This document shows, piece by piece, positions 1 to 10,559 of a stretch of DNA of 64,000 nucleotides. The notes under the pieces are model-generated. The model searched no databases, was not told the DNA's origin, and was given only the letters and a program-made list of their open reading frames with translations. The stretch comes from Liolophura sinensis. Lineage: Eukaryota > Mollusca > Polyplacophora > Chitonida > Chitonidae. Positions within the stretch are counted from its first letter, which is position 1, and every line of letters starts with the position of its first letter. The DNA lies in the NCBI RefSeq assembly GCF_032854445.1, contig NC_088303.1, forward strand, positions 32,125,501 through 32,189,500. Direction: 5' to 3'. A program made the position numbers and the translations under genes.

Positions 1-119
1 TGACAAGAGGCTGTATTTCACACGTTACGGTTACATGTGTCCATTTGCCAGCCATCACACTGTTGTCACTACTCTGGGCTTACTATCAGTGCTGTGCGTC
101 TTTAATTATATTAACGTTT
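1..119 (-). mobile_element. SINE family B, partial copy cut by window edge
   Basis: This segment matches 32557-32670 along almost its whole length (same order of 'tgacaagagg', 'gtatttcaca', 'ccatttgcca', 'atcacactgt', 'gctgtgcgtctt'), with scattered substitutions and small indels. The copy at 32.5-32.9 kb is the full element on the minus strand, so this is its central/3' part in the same orientation. The 3' tail would lie before base 1. Homology stops near a T-run at about 119, so the 5' portion is missing or too diverged to see. Confidence 0.75.
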
Positions 120-244
120 TTTTTTTTATATAGACGACGGTGCGTTTAAGTATATGTTTAACATATATGTTTATTTCATACAGATATACAATATATCACA
201 AATCAGTGGTTTACTCCGCCATCCCGGCGTCACCCACCCATACA

Positions 245-322
245 CCTGACCGCCGACATACCCATGTAAGTGAAAACTGCTTAACTATGGCGTTAAACAA
301 ATTGAAATAAATCAATAAATCT
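245..322 (+). mobile_element. SINE family A, 3' end fragment
   Basis: Contains 'gaccgccgacat', 'taagtgaaa', 'ctatggcgttaaac' and an (A)AATAAAT-type tail, in the order seen in the better copies at 59.5 and 54.5 kb ('ggccgacgtcgtataagtgaaat...gagtatggcgttaaacacc', then AAAT repeats). Only the 3' third is recognisable, so this is a decayed or 5'-truncated copy. Confidence 0.6.
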
Positions 323-1439
323 CCTGACTGATACATGCATTAAAATTATACTGGAAAACAAGCTATACTATACAGTCCTTTAAATGAATTATGTAACATT
401 GTGGAGAAAATTCACAAATGTTTCCGTTGGCATACAAGGCTGGATTCAATTTAGTTGTGCATTTCATATGTTTTGCTTAACACGCTTGAACTTGGATAAT
501 AACGTAAAATTCTAAATACAGTATATATGTAAATCAGGAACCCCAAAAGAAAAAAAAACGTATCTTTTTTAAGGGTTACTAGGTGGACCTGTGTGGATGT
601 AGTCTGCTTCTTAATGACACAAACTTTACTTTACGTGTATACATACGTACCGCGTTTATTCATGAACGTTTTCCTTGCATTTTTTGTTCGATACTTCATC
701 GTGCAGTAGAGTGTCCCTCCTCCAGGCTGCGGAGGAAAGCGGGAAATGGCATGGTGTGTTTTTGATAAAATAACGATATAGCTTCATCCAAACCTCTTAT
801 CATAGTCCGCATCACGCCGACTTGTACCCCAATGATTTCTGTTTCGATAAGCGCAGGGATCTGGCCGTAATTCGGCCGAATGGTTTTTGCTGTATCCCAT
901 ACACAGATGCCGTGTAACCTCATCTATAATGCGCTGGCTGCTATATCCGTCCGCCCTTAAAACTCTTCAGTACACATGTGTAGTTTTTTCTAAACTCGTC
1001 TTTTTTGCTGCCAGTTATATCTCGAAGACAACTATCATCCGTGTCAGTATTTATTATCTTGTGTTCTCTGTTCCTCCGTTTTCTTTCCTGACTGTGTAAC
1101 GGTTCCCAAGCCCTTCATTCCAAGTAGCGTAGTCTTTCCCCTCCGACAGACACAGGGATGCACCGACGAGGACTGCACGCGGAAAGCTGACACACCGACC
1201 AAATATTTCTCCACGCAATTTTTCCTCATCACTGCAGCCACAGTCAGGCAGATAACATATGTGTTGTAATTTACCAGAAATTAAAAAAAAAAAAAAAGAA
1301 CGGAAAAGAAAATGCACGCAGCCAAGTTGTTGAAATGAAGCAATATGGTAATTACACGTATTATTGGTAAGGAGCAGGTGGTAAAATTAAACTGGTTAAC
1401 CGCTTGAAATAACATTCTGTGGATCAAAGCCGCCTACTT
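323..1439. other. Unassigned non-coding stretch
   Basis: AT-rich unique sequence with short homopolymers, including an A-run near 1285-1300. Open frames on both strands are at most 87 codons with unremarkable composition. A GC-richer patch at 680-960 carries frames on both strands but no recognisable domain. No gene is supported. Confidence 0.6.
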
Positions 1440-1645
1440 GTGGAACAAATAGTAAATATTCTGTGTTATCCACAAACCGGGCCTTTCTATTCATGCAGTA
1501 GATATTTGATGGTATATACTTGCGAATGCATATTAATATATCTGCATGGGTAAATTCCCGGACCAGGGCTTTCCACAAGTAATAGTTATTTGATGGTATA
1601 TATATTTGCAAATGAATTCTAGTAAATATTCTGCATGTGCCATGG
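1440..1645. repeat. 86-bp tandem duplication, about 2.3 diverged copies
   Basis: Two segments starting at 1476 and 1562 share 'atttgatggtatata', a 'ttgcgaatg/ttgcaaatg' block and 'tctgcatg', 86 bp apart. A third partial copy on the left shares 'agtaaatattctg' (near 1451 and 1619). Copies are clearly diverged, so the duplication is old. The minus-strand frame across it (1396-1713) is repetitive for that reason and is not taken as a gene. Confidence 0.65.
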
Positions 1646-3999
1646 AAAAGACTTTCTATAAGCAATAAAACCAAATATAAATAGAATACTGAACTCCTCA
1701 GGGATTTCTTCAACGACTAGTTACGGGATAGTTTAATGGGTGAATGAATGGCAAGTTTTTATTTTAATCAAAATAAAAAACCAAAAATTTCAGCAAACAA
1801 TAATTGGATTTGCATATGTGCAAATGTGAAGAACATCCAACTATAGAACTTCTAGTTTAACCAGTATAAGGAATTCTTTTGGCAATTATTTTTACTGTAC
1901 GGTTTTAAACATATTTTACTTCAAGAAAATTGTTTGTAGCCAGAATGTCGAATTGAAATCTTAAGTTTGCATTAGATCAAGCTGGGAAAAGATAGATCCA
2001 GTATTTGAGACCGAAGGGTTTCGTGGAACAGTTGTTGCCGTGGTTTTTGTCTGTTGCTCTGCGTTACGGAACCAGCCGTAGTGTTCTCCCGTGGGGAAGA
2101 GAAATGGGCCTGGATTTAAGCAGATAGTCGACGATTTCCGGGTATATGTTTTATCACAGTCACAGATAACAAATAGGTAAGTATACAGATTGGGACAGCT
2201 CCAGGTGGGGATGGATGTATGTTAGAGTTTGTCTGCTAATGTTTAGAAGTGGAGCGGTGCAGATAGACGAGCAGCCTGACTTTGATCCACACACGCTCTG
2301 TATCGTACAGTGTTTAGAGTTTGAGTTTCTCAGCGCGCTGAAGGAGAATGTAAGTGTGTATCTATATATCGTCGTGGATGTGTATGCCAACTGCTTGTTA
2401 AGCAGAGTCGCCAGGGACTCGACACGTTCGCAGTCAGCTGTTGACAGAACGTAGTTACCGGCAGAAATGCCAAGCGAGACGGGGGAAGTGCTTCCATCTG
2501 CTTCCATCTGCACTCTTCCCAACAGCTCAGTCATTTTACCAGAAGAGCGAAACCGATTTGTCAGAAGCTGGCAGCGCGGACCCGTGTGAAAGCCAAAACG
2601 AAACATTTATATATACTCACACACACATGCATTCTTCTCCCGTCATGAGCCATGAGGTACTAAGTACAGCGCTCATATCCGCGTCTGACACTTCTGAGTT
2701 TGTGATGGCTAAGATTTATGAAGGATATGTAGTGACCAATCCAGTGAACTGAAATCCAAGTAGCATCCGAAGTAAATCATTGCAAACAGCTATAGTTAGG
2801 ACATTTTCCCCTGTGAAAATAGACCAAGGTTTGGCAGCCATTCAACAAAGCCAGAACAATTGTGCTTTCTTAAGATAAATTTCACTAAGATTCCCACAGT
2901 CTATCTAAAATAACTTTTTAAGTGAACATCTCCTGTATTAATTACTGACATGTTATCTTGCTCAACCGGTGAATTAAGGGTTCTGTTATATCTTTTGTGT
3001 GAAGATTGGGGAAGGGGAGTCTTTTTTTTTTCGTTACCTATTTATTTCTGTTGTCCATAGCAATGCTTAATTTCTTAATTAGTACCATGTGTGAGGATCT
3101 AAATAAAGTATAATGCAGTATAAGTGACCAGATTCACGAGGAAAAAAACTTTATATACAAAGATGTATATACTCAGATTCTATTTTTTTTTACACGTATG
3201 TATACCGTTAAATGAAAACTGTCAATTCAAAAGGAGTTGGTTGGCAATTGAATTATGAGCTTATCTCATTTGTGTCAATACAGATTTGGGAAATGTCTGT
3301 TTGTCTAAAATACATAGACCCACATTTACAATGTAGCTGGGTAAGAAAAGAGTACCGGAAATCGCTTCTGAAAGTACGTGAAATGATTTCCGAAAGTAAA
3401 AATGAATTCTAAAAATATGCGAATGAAAGTAGCGAAATTCCTATTGAAGTTGAAAGTATACGCGGAATTTTTGTTGTTGTTGAAAATACACGAAATGTCG
3501 TTTGGACGTTCGGAAAATGATGCGAGAAATGTGTGAGTGTTTTGTAGTCCCATCGTTTAAAAGCTATGAATTCATACGTCTTGTTTTTGCTTTTTATTTT
3601 TGCTTTTATTAATGGCCGTCATAAATACTGCTCGATAAAAAAATTGTTCTAACTTATATTTGGTTTTGATGTTCCTCACAATCTATATACTTTCACCACC
3701 AGCACACAATAAATGAATGCTTCATATATTTTGATTGCATCTGCAAACATGAACCGAAGTTCTTGTATGCAGTATGAGAAATATAAGGGCCTTGCAAATG
3801 GTGTTTGATAACTGTTGGTGGATTGTGTTATCTTGGCAGTCACTATCTGGTTGTACAAAGGTGGGCAGGCACACTCAAGGAGATTGCTGTGCTGTGGTTT
3901 GAAGATTGTCTTACTGGCGCTCGATTGGGTTTTGGAGGGCCCCTTCAAACTTTGTGACCCATGAAAAGAGGAATTATCCAAATTAGAGTCAGATCAATC
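1646..3999. other. Unassigned non-coding stretch
   Basis: No gene supported. A GC-richer patch at about 2030-2600 has overlapping frames on both strands (2160-2606 minus, 148 codons; 2441-2752 plus) with no recognisable domain. It contains a small direct repeat, 'ctgcttccat' twice near 2490-2510. At 3355-3500 a loose, irregular repetition of 'gaaagta..tgaaat'-like words produces an F/N-rich minus-strand frame and looks like a decayed minisatellite. Confidence 0.5.
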
Positions 4000-4216
4000 C
4001 TTGTGATTATGGAATCGCTTTGGCCCGTGGGTTCGGACCTGCTTAACCGACCTTTCCCTCTATACAAGCCTAAGTCGGCTATAGTTCCGGAGCTTGTCCT
4101 GTACCGCGTTTAATCACGTCGTAAGTACTAAGAAACCGGCCGATAAATCATGCTCCCGTTCCAGCGTTGAGAAGTCAAGACGTCTAAACCACGGTTGGGT
4201 GTAACGCGAGCCGTCG

Positions 4217-4230
4217 ACACCAGGTGGCGC
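4217..4230 (+). promoter_or_regulatory. CTCF-like core motif
   Basis: 'acaccaggtggcgc' matches the bilaterian CTCF core CCACCAGGGGGCGC at all but two positions. It lies inside the (CAAT)n-tailed retroposon-like block, so if real it was probably carried by the element. The match is by eye; occupancy is unknown. Confidence 0.35.
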
Positions 4231-4500
4231 CTATTAACTCTCGTACTTTCTCCACACAACTCGTGCCCTTGAGATCTACCCGCCATAGAGTCGTGGACCG
4301 GGGTTAATCCTGTCTTATAATGTTTCTACAAGCCAACTGTTTCCTTTGAGGACGAGGTTATTGGTCAATCCAGTCAGATTTAGCCATTGTCAACTGACGT
4401 GACCTTTGCTCTCTGTTGGTCAATACTTGTTTTTGTGTTACATCGCCTTTGTGCTTCCCTTCTTCCCATCCTAAAGGATCGTGGTTACCGGTTTTAATAG

Positions 4501-4535
<35 letters not shown>
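4501..4535 (+). repeat. (CAAT)n microsatellite, tail of the retroposon-like block
   Basis: Nearly nine perfect CAAT units directly after the GC-rich block. A perfect tetranucleotide run at the 3' boundary of a GC-rich block is typical of non-LTR retroposon tails. Confidence 0.85.
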
Positions 4536-4536
4536 G

Positions 4537-5691
4537 CGGTGAAGTGATATGTTTTATAAGCACGACGGAACAAGCACAAGATTTAGAGAATAAATCAAGA
4601 AAGCTAACGGAAAAAATAATATTCAGTAATCTAGCCGTTGATGTGGCAGATAAATCATCTCTGGCTAAAAAATTATAACAGTATGAACATACTATATTAA
4701 CTTTTTGCCCTAGTAATATAAAATGTTAACTTCCACCCAGCTGTAGAGGTTTTCCAGCTTCATTATGGATCTACAGGTATACAATGTTGGGGAAAGCTCA
4801 AAATTTTATTGTACGTCAAGAAGTAATGATTAGTACAATGGCTGCTCGCCTGTTGTCCTTTTGGGAACCTTTTGCGCCCACAAGTTACATAAAATCCTGG
4901 TATACATTGTACTAATAAACCAGACCTTTATAATTCCTCAAATTTCCAAGCCAAATCGTTCATGCCCCTTTCTCCAATTCCAACTCCAACACTTGCTGAC
5001 TCACAACTTTTAATAATAATTCTTCTTTTTTATTTTAAGAGGAGAATGTTTTCCAACCATTATCAAATTTATCCATTTCCTGTTGTTAATACGCTTTTTT
5101 AAATTTAATTCAGACCATTTGTTGAGTACGATTGGACCACCCGCGAACGTGGCAGGATTCCGTCCAGAGCGGGCTCGTTACGTTCTAACCCCCCACATTC
5201 TGCCCACTTGTTGGATCTTATCTAACTCTACGGCGTTCAAAATCAAGTACAAAATTTGCTGCCGCCAAGTAAGAGGCACGTTTGGATTAAATATCTCATT
5301 TCTTATTAATTCAGCTGACATTTTACGGACACGTTATTTTTTCTCTCTCTCTCTCTCTCTCTTAGCAAATATTTTGCGGCCCAGATCATGTAACGTCTAA
5401 GAACATATGAAACCGATTACTTAGTAAACGTTCATTTATACACATATTCAACACGTGTAGTAAGTGGATGTAAAGTCTCGGGTTCATGAGACGACACATG
5501 TTTGGCACTGTGTATGCGCAATTCGCTTGCTGACCTACATCTAGTATTTACGATATAAATGTTCCCACATACAAATGTCATCAGAATATATGCATGATGC
5601 AGTAGTTCTGGACTGCAAAGGATTGCAAAGAAAAATACTACAAGTCTGCATATACAAATACCACAATACTTTAACCTAGGACACCTCAGTA
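4537..5691. other. Unassigned non-coding stretch
   Basis: AT-rich unique sequence, no gene supported. It contains one perfect (CT)n microsatellite at 5342-5362. The plus frame at 5083-5400 (105 codons) runs through that microsatellite, giving an S/L repeat, and is judged spurious. Confidence 0.55.
5342..5362 (+). repeat. (CT)n microsatellite
   Basis: About ten uninterrupted CT dinucleotides. Confidence 0.9.
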
Positions 5692-5795
5692 TCTTACAAC
5701 TGTAAACGTGCAGACTTTCCCACGTACGACCTGAGAGGAAACCAGCATGAGCTGGATTTGAACTCACATCGATCTCATTGTTCAGTGCACTTGTA
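5692..5795 (-). mobile_element. SINE family A, 5' head fragment with B box
   Basis: On the minus strand this reads 'gagttcaaatccagc', a good polIII B box, then 'tcatgctggtttcctctc' and 'gtcgtacgtgggaaagtctg'. The same order of blocks is seen at 15.7 kb, where it continues into the core and tail. The core and 3' tail are absent here, so this is a 3'-truncated or decayed copy. It shows that the family can carry a tRNA-related head. Confidence 0.55.
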
Positions 5796-8700
5796 CACAT
5801 GTGTGTATTGTTATTGTGCCTTTTTGTTTTCCATTAAATTAAAATGTTTTTTAAACTTTAGTTCTATACATTCACAGATACAGAAAATGCTGCATGCATA
5901 TATGTTCTCTATATTCATTTTGCATAAATGTTGGCCGACTGTTTATTAGCGATCCTATATGCATTATCTCATTTCTGTTCAACCAAGGCTCACATTGTAA
6001 ATGGAATGGTTAAAAGGAGTAGTCTATATAATTTCTTTTTTACCAGAAGATAAGACAAAGGGTATTAGCTAAACGCATTTCCTGTTTTGGAAATATTCTG
6101 TCCTGTATTACACTCCAAAAATTAATCATTTAATTTTAACAGAAGGTTTGTTGTCTGAGTTATGCTAGAATGTATTCTGTTCTTATAGCATAATACTGTG
6201 TCATATTCAACATAATATCCCTTTAGCCTAATGAATTTTCTATGTTGAATTAATAGAGTATGTGTGTCATATTTTACAGAATAATCTGTTGCAATAACAT
6301 AATACATTCTAGTTTCTAGTATTTTAATTGTTAAAATTAACAGGCTGATTTTTTGAGTGATGACTCAAGTGCTTGCAATCAAACCAGAGAATTAATAATA
6401 AAAAAAGAACACACATTCAGGATGAAGATAGTGGCAAAAGGAAACACCAACATGTAATATCTCTAATTAAAACATTAAAAAAGGTTCAAAAATATCAAAT
6501 GCATATTGTATATATCTCTGTCCAATTTAGAATCGGTTCTTTGTCACATATGGGACGGAAGAGGAAAAAAATGTGGGTTCAAGACAAATTTATTCCTAAC
6601 GATCTTTGGTTCGTTGAAAAATTCCCACAAAATATCAGAGTAGCAAGGATACAAGATAAAAGAGGCAAGGTATGAATCCACAGATGACTCGTTCATTTAA
6701 ACTGTAAAAAGCAAGCTGGTGCATGTATATTCGACATTATCAGAATCGTCTCCCGCCGACCAGTATCAAGCACACCGCAAGTGAAACAGACACACAGAAG
6801 ATGCTCACCTTGTAGATATCTCGTTAGACACCCGGGATCTGGGTGATGGGGAACGCTGGGTGTATAGCAACTAAGCTCAGAAAAAGATCCACCCGCCCGG
6901 GCCATCCCTCTATAAGAACCCCCTGCCGCCCGTAATTATACCATCACACAGCAATATATCCTTTTTCGCTTTTTCTGTCATGGTGGGTGCATTTTCACGC
7001 TGCGTGTTTTACAGAAACCCAGTGAAGTTAGACATCTTAGCAGGTGTAGATGAGTTGATATGAGATGTGTTTTGAATTAATATCAGATAGGAAAGTCGTC
7101 GATGGGATGATAGCGGTTATCTGGACGACCTTTCTGCTTAACAACCCATCGAGAAAGCAGAGTCAGAATGAGTTGTTTTCGAGAGGGGTAGCGATGAGGG
7201 AAGAGGTAGAGAGAGAGAGGGAGTACATAACCGCTGTTTGAATATCCTTCTTATCACACTACCACACTTATTAGTTCGCTTAGATTCACTTGCATATGCT
7301 AAAAAAAGAGAAGAAAAAAAAACAAAGACGCTCCAAAACTTGAGTGGAAAAATGAAACACGAGTTTTTCTAACAGTATATTATTTATCTATGAACTGAAA
7401 TCAGCTAATGTATCTGCGGAATGGAGTCACGTGCAGGACGAGAAGTTAAGTTCTTATGTCGTGTCAGTCTATCTCGATTAGTGTAACAGGCTATATTGAG
7501 GGCCTGGCACTAGATCACCGTACATATGTGTATAGAGGATCACTTACCCCGGGGTCAGGGAAAGATGTGCCCTCACTAACGGAACAAGCTATATTGTTAT
7601 ATCACCTCTGGGGCGACGTCTACTTACCACGGTATATCAGGTGCACAGAAGATGCCAACAACGAACCGACGACAAATTTGAAAGCTCAGCTTATGGTTCA
7701 AATGATTTGACGGTAATATTCTTTCAAATGTTTATTTTTTGGTCAAATGTATGTGTTTTTGACCTGAAAAAATAGGCAAGTGAAACCATAGAGAAATGGA
7801 AAGAAGAGACGTTGTCATACAGAAGGATGGTGAACCATTATTTATATGAATTGTGTATTAATCGCGGCGAAATGTTTTGTTTTATTATTATCAGGCGGAT
7901 TTAATATCTCCCTTTTATGTAAACTAACACTACAAAAAGGCAATTATGCATGCCTTCAGAACAATATTAAAGCAATAAAGAAATAAAAAAAATTCAAGTA
8001 AGCAAAAGAATAAACTTGGGTATTGCTTGGCTCTCTTGTAGCTAATTTGTCGACAAATGGCATTAGTTATGTCACTCTGAAGGTGGAGAGTATATTTGGC
8101 AGATGGTGGCCAAGGCAATCGTAAAATTATTGTGATGGATTTTTTTCCCAATTTTACGTACAACGTTGCATGGAACTGTATATATGTTTAAATTTTAGAC
8201 TGATTTTAGACTTACATTTTAGATTTGATTTGCAAATGTACGTAAGACATTTGTGGACAAATTCAGTAATGATGGTCACATCATACTATTTGGCATTAAT
8301 TACCAAACTTGACCATATCTGGCATATAAATACGACAAAATCACGCGCGTGCAATATCTTTCATCAAAGGTTATAGGTAGATGACGGTAAAGTACGGCAT
8401 GTGTGAAACATATTTGGCGTATGTGAAATGCAACAAAATTAAACTTTTGTCTGCATATTCTGCTTTCCATATGTGTATAAAATAGCGAAAGTGTTCACTT
8501 TTGAAATACAATTAAACAACTTCTGTCGCCACAAGTAAGTATATGCATGGCAAATCCTAATAATAGTCATGCTGAACATAAATGGCTGAATGAAAGAAAG
8601 GTTTTTTCAGCTCAAAAATATTTCTATTTCGAAATGGTGCCTTGGAACTATCTTTGTACTTTTGGAATAAAATATTTCAAACATTTTAACAGCATAAGGC

Positions 8701-8864
8701 ATTGCAACATTTGTGAAATTTTTCCTTTGTGTGCATATCAGAATAAATCTGCAGCTTTTACCTGAAACACCTGGACAAAGAAACTGTCCAATATTTCATA
8801 CTATTTGTTTAAATAGTTTCAGTAAGTTAAAAAACGCGTATGTTTTGATTATGTGCGTGAGGTC
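5796..8864. other. Unassigned non-coding stretch
   Basis: No gene supported; frames are at most 100 codons and without recognisable domains. A GC-richer patch at 6740-6910 contains 'acacccgggatctgggtg' (imperfect palindrome). A GA-rich tract lies at 7190-7225. The rest is AT-rich unique sequence. Confidence 0.55.
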
Positions 8865-9290
8865 TTTAGCACCATGTAAGTGTGCGTGGGCTGTAGCAGC
8901 ATGGAAGTGTGCGTGAGCGGAAATCTGTAGAAGCATGGAAGTGTGCGTGAGCAGGAATCTGTAGCAGCATAAATCTGTTACAGCACGAACGTGTGCGTGA
9001 GAGGGAATCTGTGGCAGCATGTAGGTGTGCGTGGGCCTGATCTGTTGCAGCATGGAACTGTGTGTGAGCGGGAATCTGCAGCAGCATGGGGGTGTGCGTG
9101 GAGGTGATCTGTAGCAGCATGGGGGGGGGGGGGGGGGGGGCGTGGGCGTGATCTGTTGCAACACGGAAGTGTGCGTGACCAGGAATCTGTAGCAGCATGG
9201 AAGTGTACGTGAGCGGGAATCTGTAGCAACATGGGGGTGTGGGTGGGAGTCATCTGGTGCAGCATGGAAGTGTGCATGGACATTGCAACA
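8865..9290. repeat. 34-bp minisatellite, about 11 variable copies, with a G20 run
   Basis: A unit of the form 'gaatctgtagcagcatggaa' plus 'gtgtgcgtgagcgg' recurs every 34 bp (for example starts at 9038, 9072, 9183 and 9217), with substitutions and truncated units. Around 9121 one unit is interrupted by a 20-base G run. All three minus-strand frames are open here (101-167 codons), because a stop-free repeat whose period is not a multiple of three opens every frame. I therefore do not call a protein. Confidence 0.9.
9121..9140 (+). repeat. Homopolymer of 20 G
   Basis: Twenty consecutive G inside the 34-bp minisatellite, following 'gcat' and probably expanded from the 'catgggggtgtgcg' variant seen in neighbouring units. 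It could form a G-quadruplex, and its length may be an assembly or polymerase artefact. Confidence 0.9.
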
Positions 9291-10530
9291 TGTTTTCATT
9301 CTTGCTAAATGTTCATAGTTTTAACTGAAATCCTATTTTCATGCATCGACCTACGCCCTATACAAGTATAGCAGACTGCACCATACAACAGGACTGGTGA
9401 TTATGCATAGTGACAGGACCACAACATGGCAGGCAAGCCAAGTTCAATATATATAGCCAGCAAAACACGGATGTGCGTGTAATGGTATCTATGTCCGAGG
9501 GCGATGCAAACATAGATATCGGTAATGCTTTCAAAACAATATGTCCTTTTCCGTGTCCAGCAAAATTGGTTTACATTTGTCGGTGGGGCGGGCTGGGATG
9601 ATGGATTCGAGGGCCGAAGGCGACCAGTCAGATCGCCGGCAGTTGTTAGTAATTCAGGGTGGGAGTCGGAGTTACTGCGCTTTCCAGCCGACAGGCCTTT
9701 TGTTCTGGCGCTACATGCAAACACCCGATTTCACCCCGCTCTGCCATATTCACGGCTTCTACAAGCTGTATGTCATGAAGGATCTATGCTAGAAATGGTT
9801 CAAGCGTAATACTATATATTTTTTATCCTGTGGCCAGAAACATTCACATTGTAATGGTGCCGGGGGCATCTTTGTCTGAACGCATTCTGTCTCGATGATG
9901 CATATTTCAAGAAATTAATATCAATCTAACCAGCTCCGTCCGCCATTTTGCCGCAGGACAAGATATTTCCTGTCACGCATGCGTGCAGTTCTCTGATGGG
10001 ACCATTCTTCGCATGTCATAGAAAATGTATAACACCCCATTTCAATAGGATTCCCTTGAAAACACGTGCTATCGAAAGTGATTATATAAATATCTTACAC
10101 TTCATAAATGGATTCGTAGGCTGTTTGAATTCCCCGGTCTCATTCCGTTTATGTCTATATCCATCCCAAGAGAGCTCACATAAATGCAAGCCTTGTGAAA
10201 TTAATGAGACGATTGTAAAATTAGGAAATCCTCAGAGGAGACTGGGACCCCGATAGGTGGTAGATTCAACCCCGATAACATCCATAGGCATAAATTTCAA
10301 GTCAGAGAGTAGCCCCCAGCAGTGGAACTACGGCGGAGTGTCAGTGAAATATTTAGTTTGCCGTCCTTGTTACCACACAAGCATTAGTCAAAGCAAACCG
10401 TAATGGCCGCCATCTGCTAAAAATCACTCGGTGCTCCAGGCAACGTCACCTCCTGTTTGCCTTTCCGGTAATTCCCGCGAGATCTCGTGCCACATGCTGG
10501 TCTGGTGGCCACTGGCCTTCTTCCTTGATA
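9291..10530. other. Unassigned non-coding stretch
   Basis: No gene supported. A GC-balanced patch at 9540-9740 is open in two plus frames and one minus frame for 83-107 codons, with no recognisable domain. A short direct repeat 'accccgata' occurs twice near 10247-10280. Confidence 0.5.
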
Positions 10531-10559
10531 CCCCCTCCCTTCCCCAACCCCCCCCCCCT
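10531..10559 (-). other. Canonical G-quadruplex motif (minus strand)
   Basis: Plus-strand C runs of 5, 3, 4 and 12 are separated by loops of one to two bases, so the minus strand meets G3+N1-7 four times. It sits in a C/T-rich tract. No associated promoter is identifiable. Confidence 0.7.

Larger units (their letters stand above)
4000..4536 (+). mobile_element. Probable tRNA-derived retroposon (SINE-like) with (CAAT)n tail
   Basis: A block distinctly richer in GC and CpG than its flanks that ends in a clean tetranucleotide tail (4501-4535). Near its left end 'gtgggttcggacctgc' resembles an RNA polymerase III B box (GGTTCGANNCC) with one mismatch, as in a tRNA-derived head. The internal part is unique in this window. 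A polIII-like head, a GC-rich body and a short-repeat tail are the usual SINE layout. No target-site duplication was identified, and the 3' end of a LINE is an alternative. The family is not one I can name. Confidence 0.5.

Noticed and set aside
8796-9299. 167-codon minus-strand frame with H/T/P repeats, plus two overlapping frames
   Set aside because: All three frames are open because a stop-free 34-bp repeat (34 = 1 mod 3) cycles through every frame; the proline run is the G20 homopolymer. No start context or domain.
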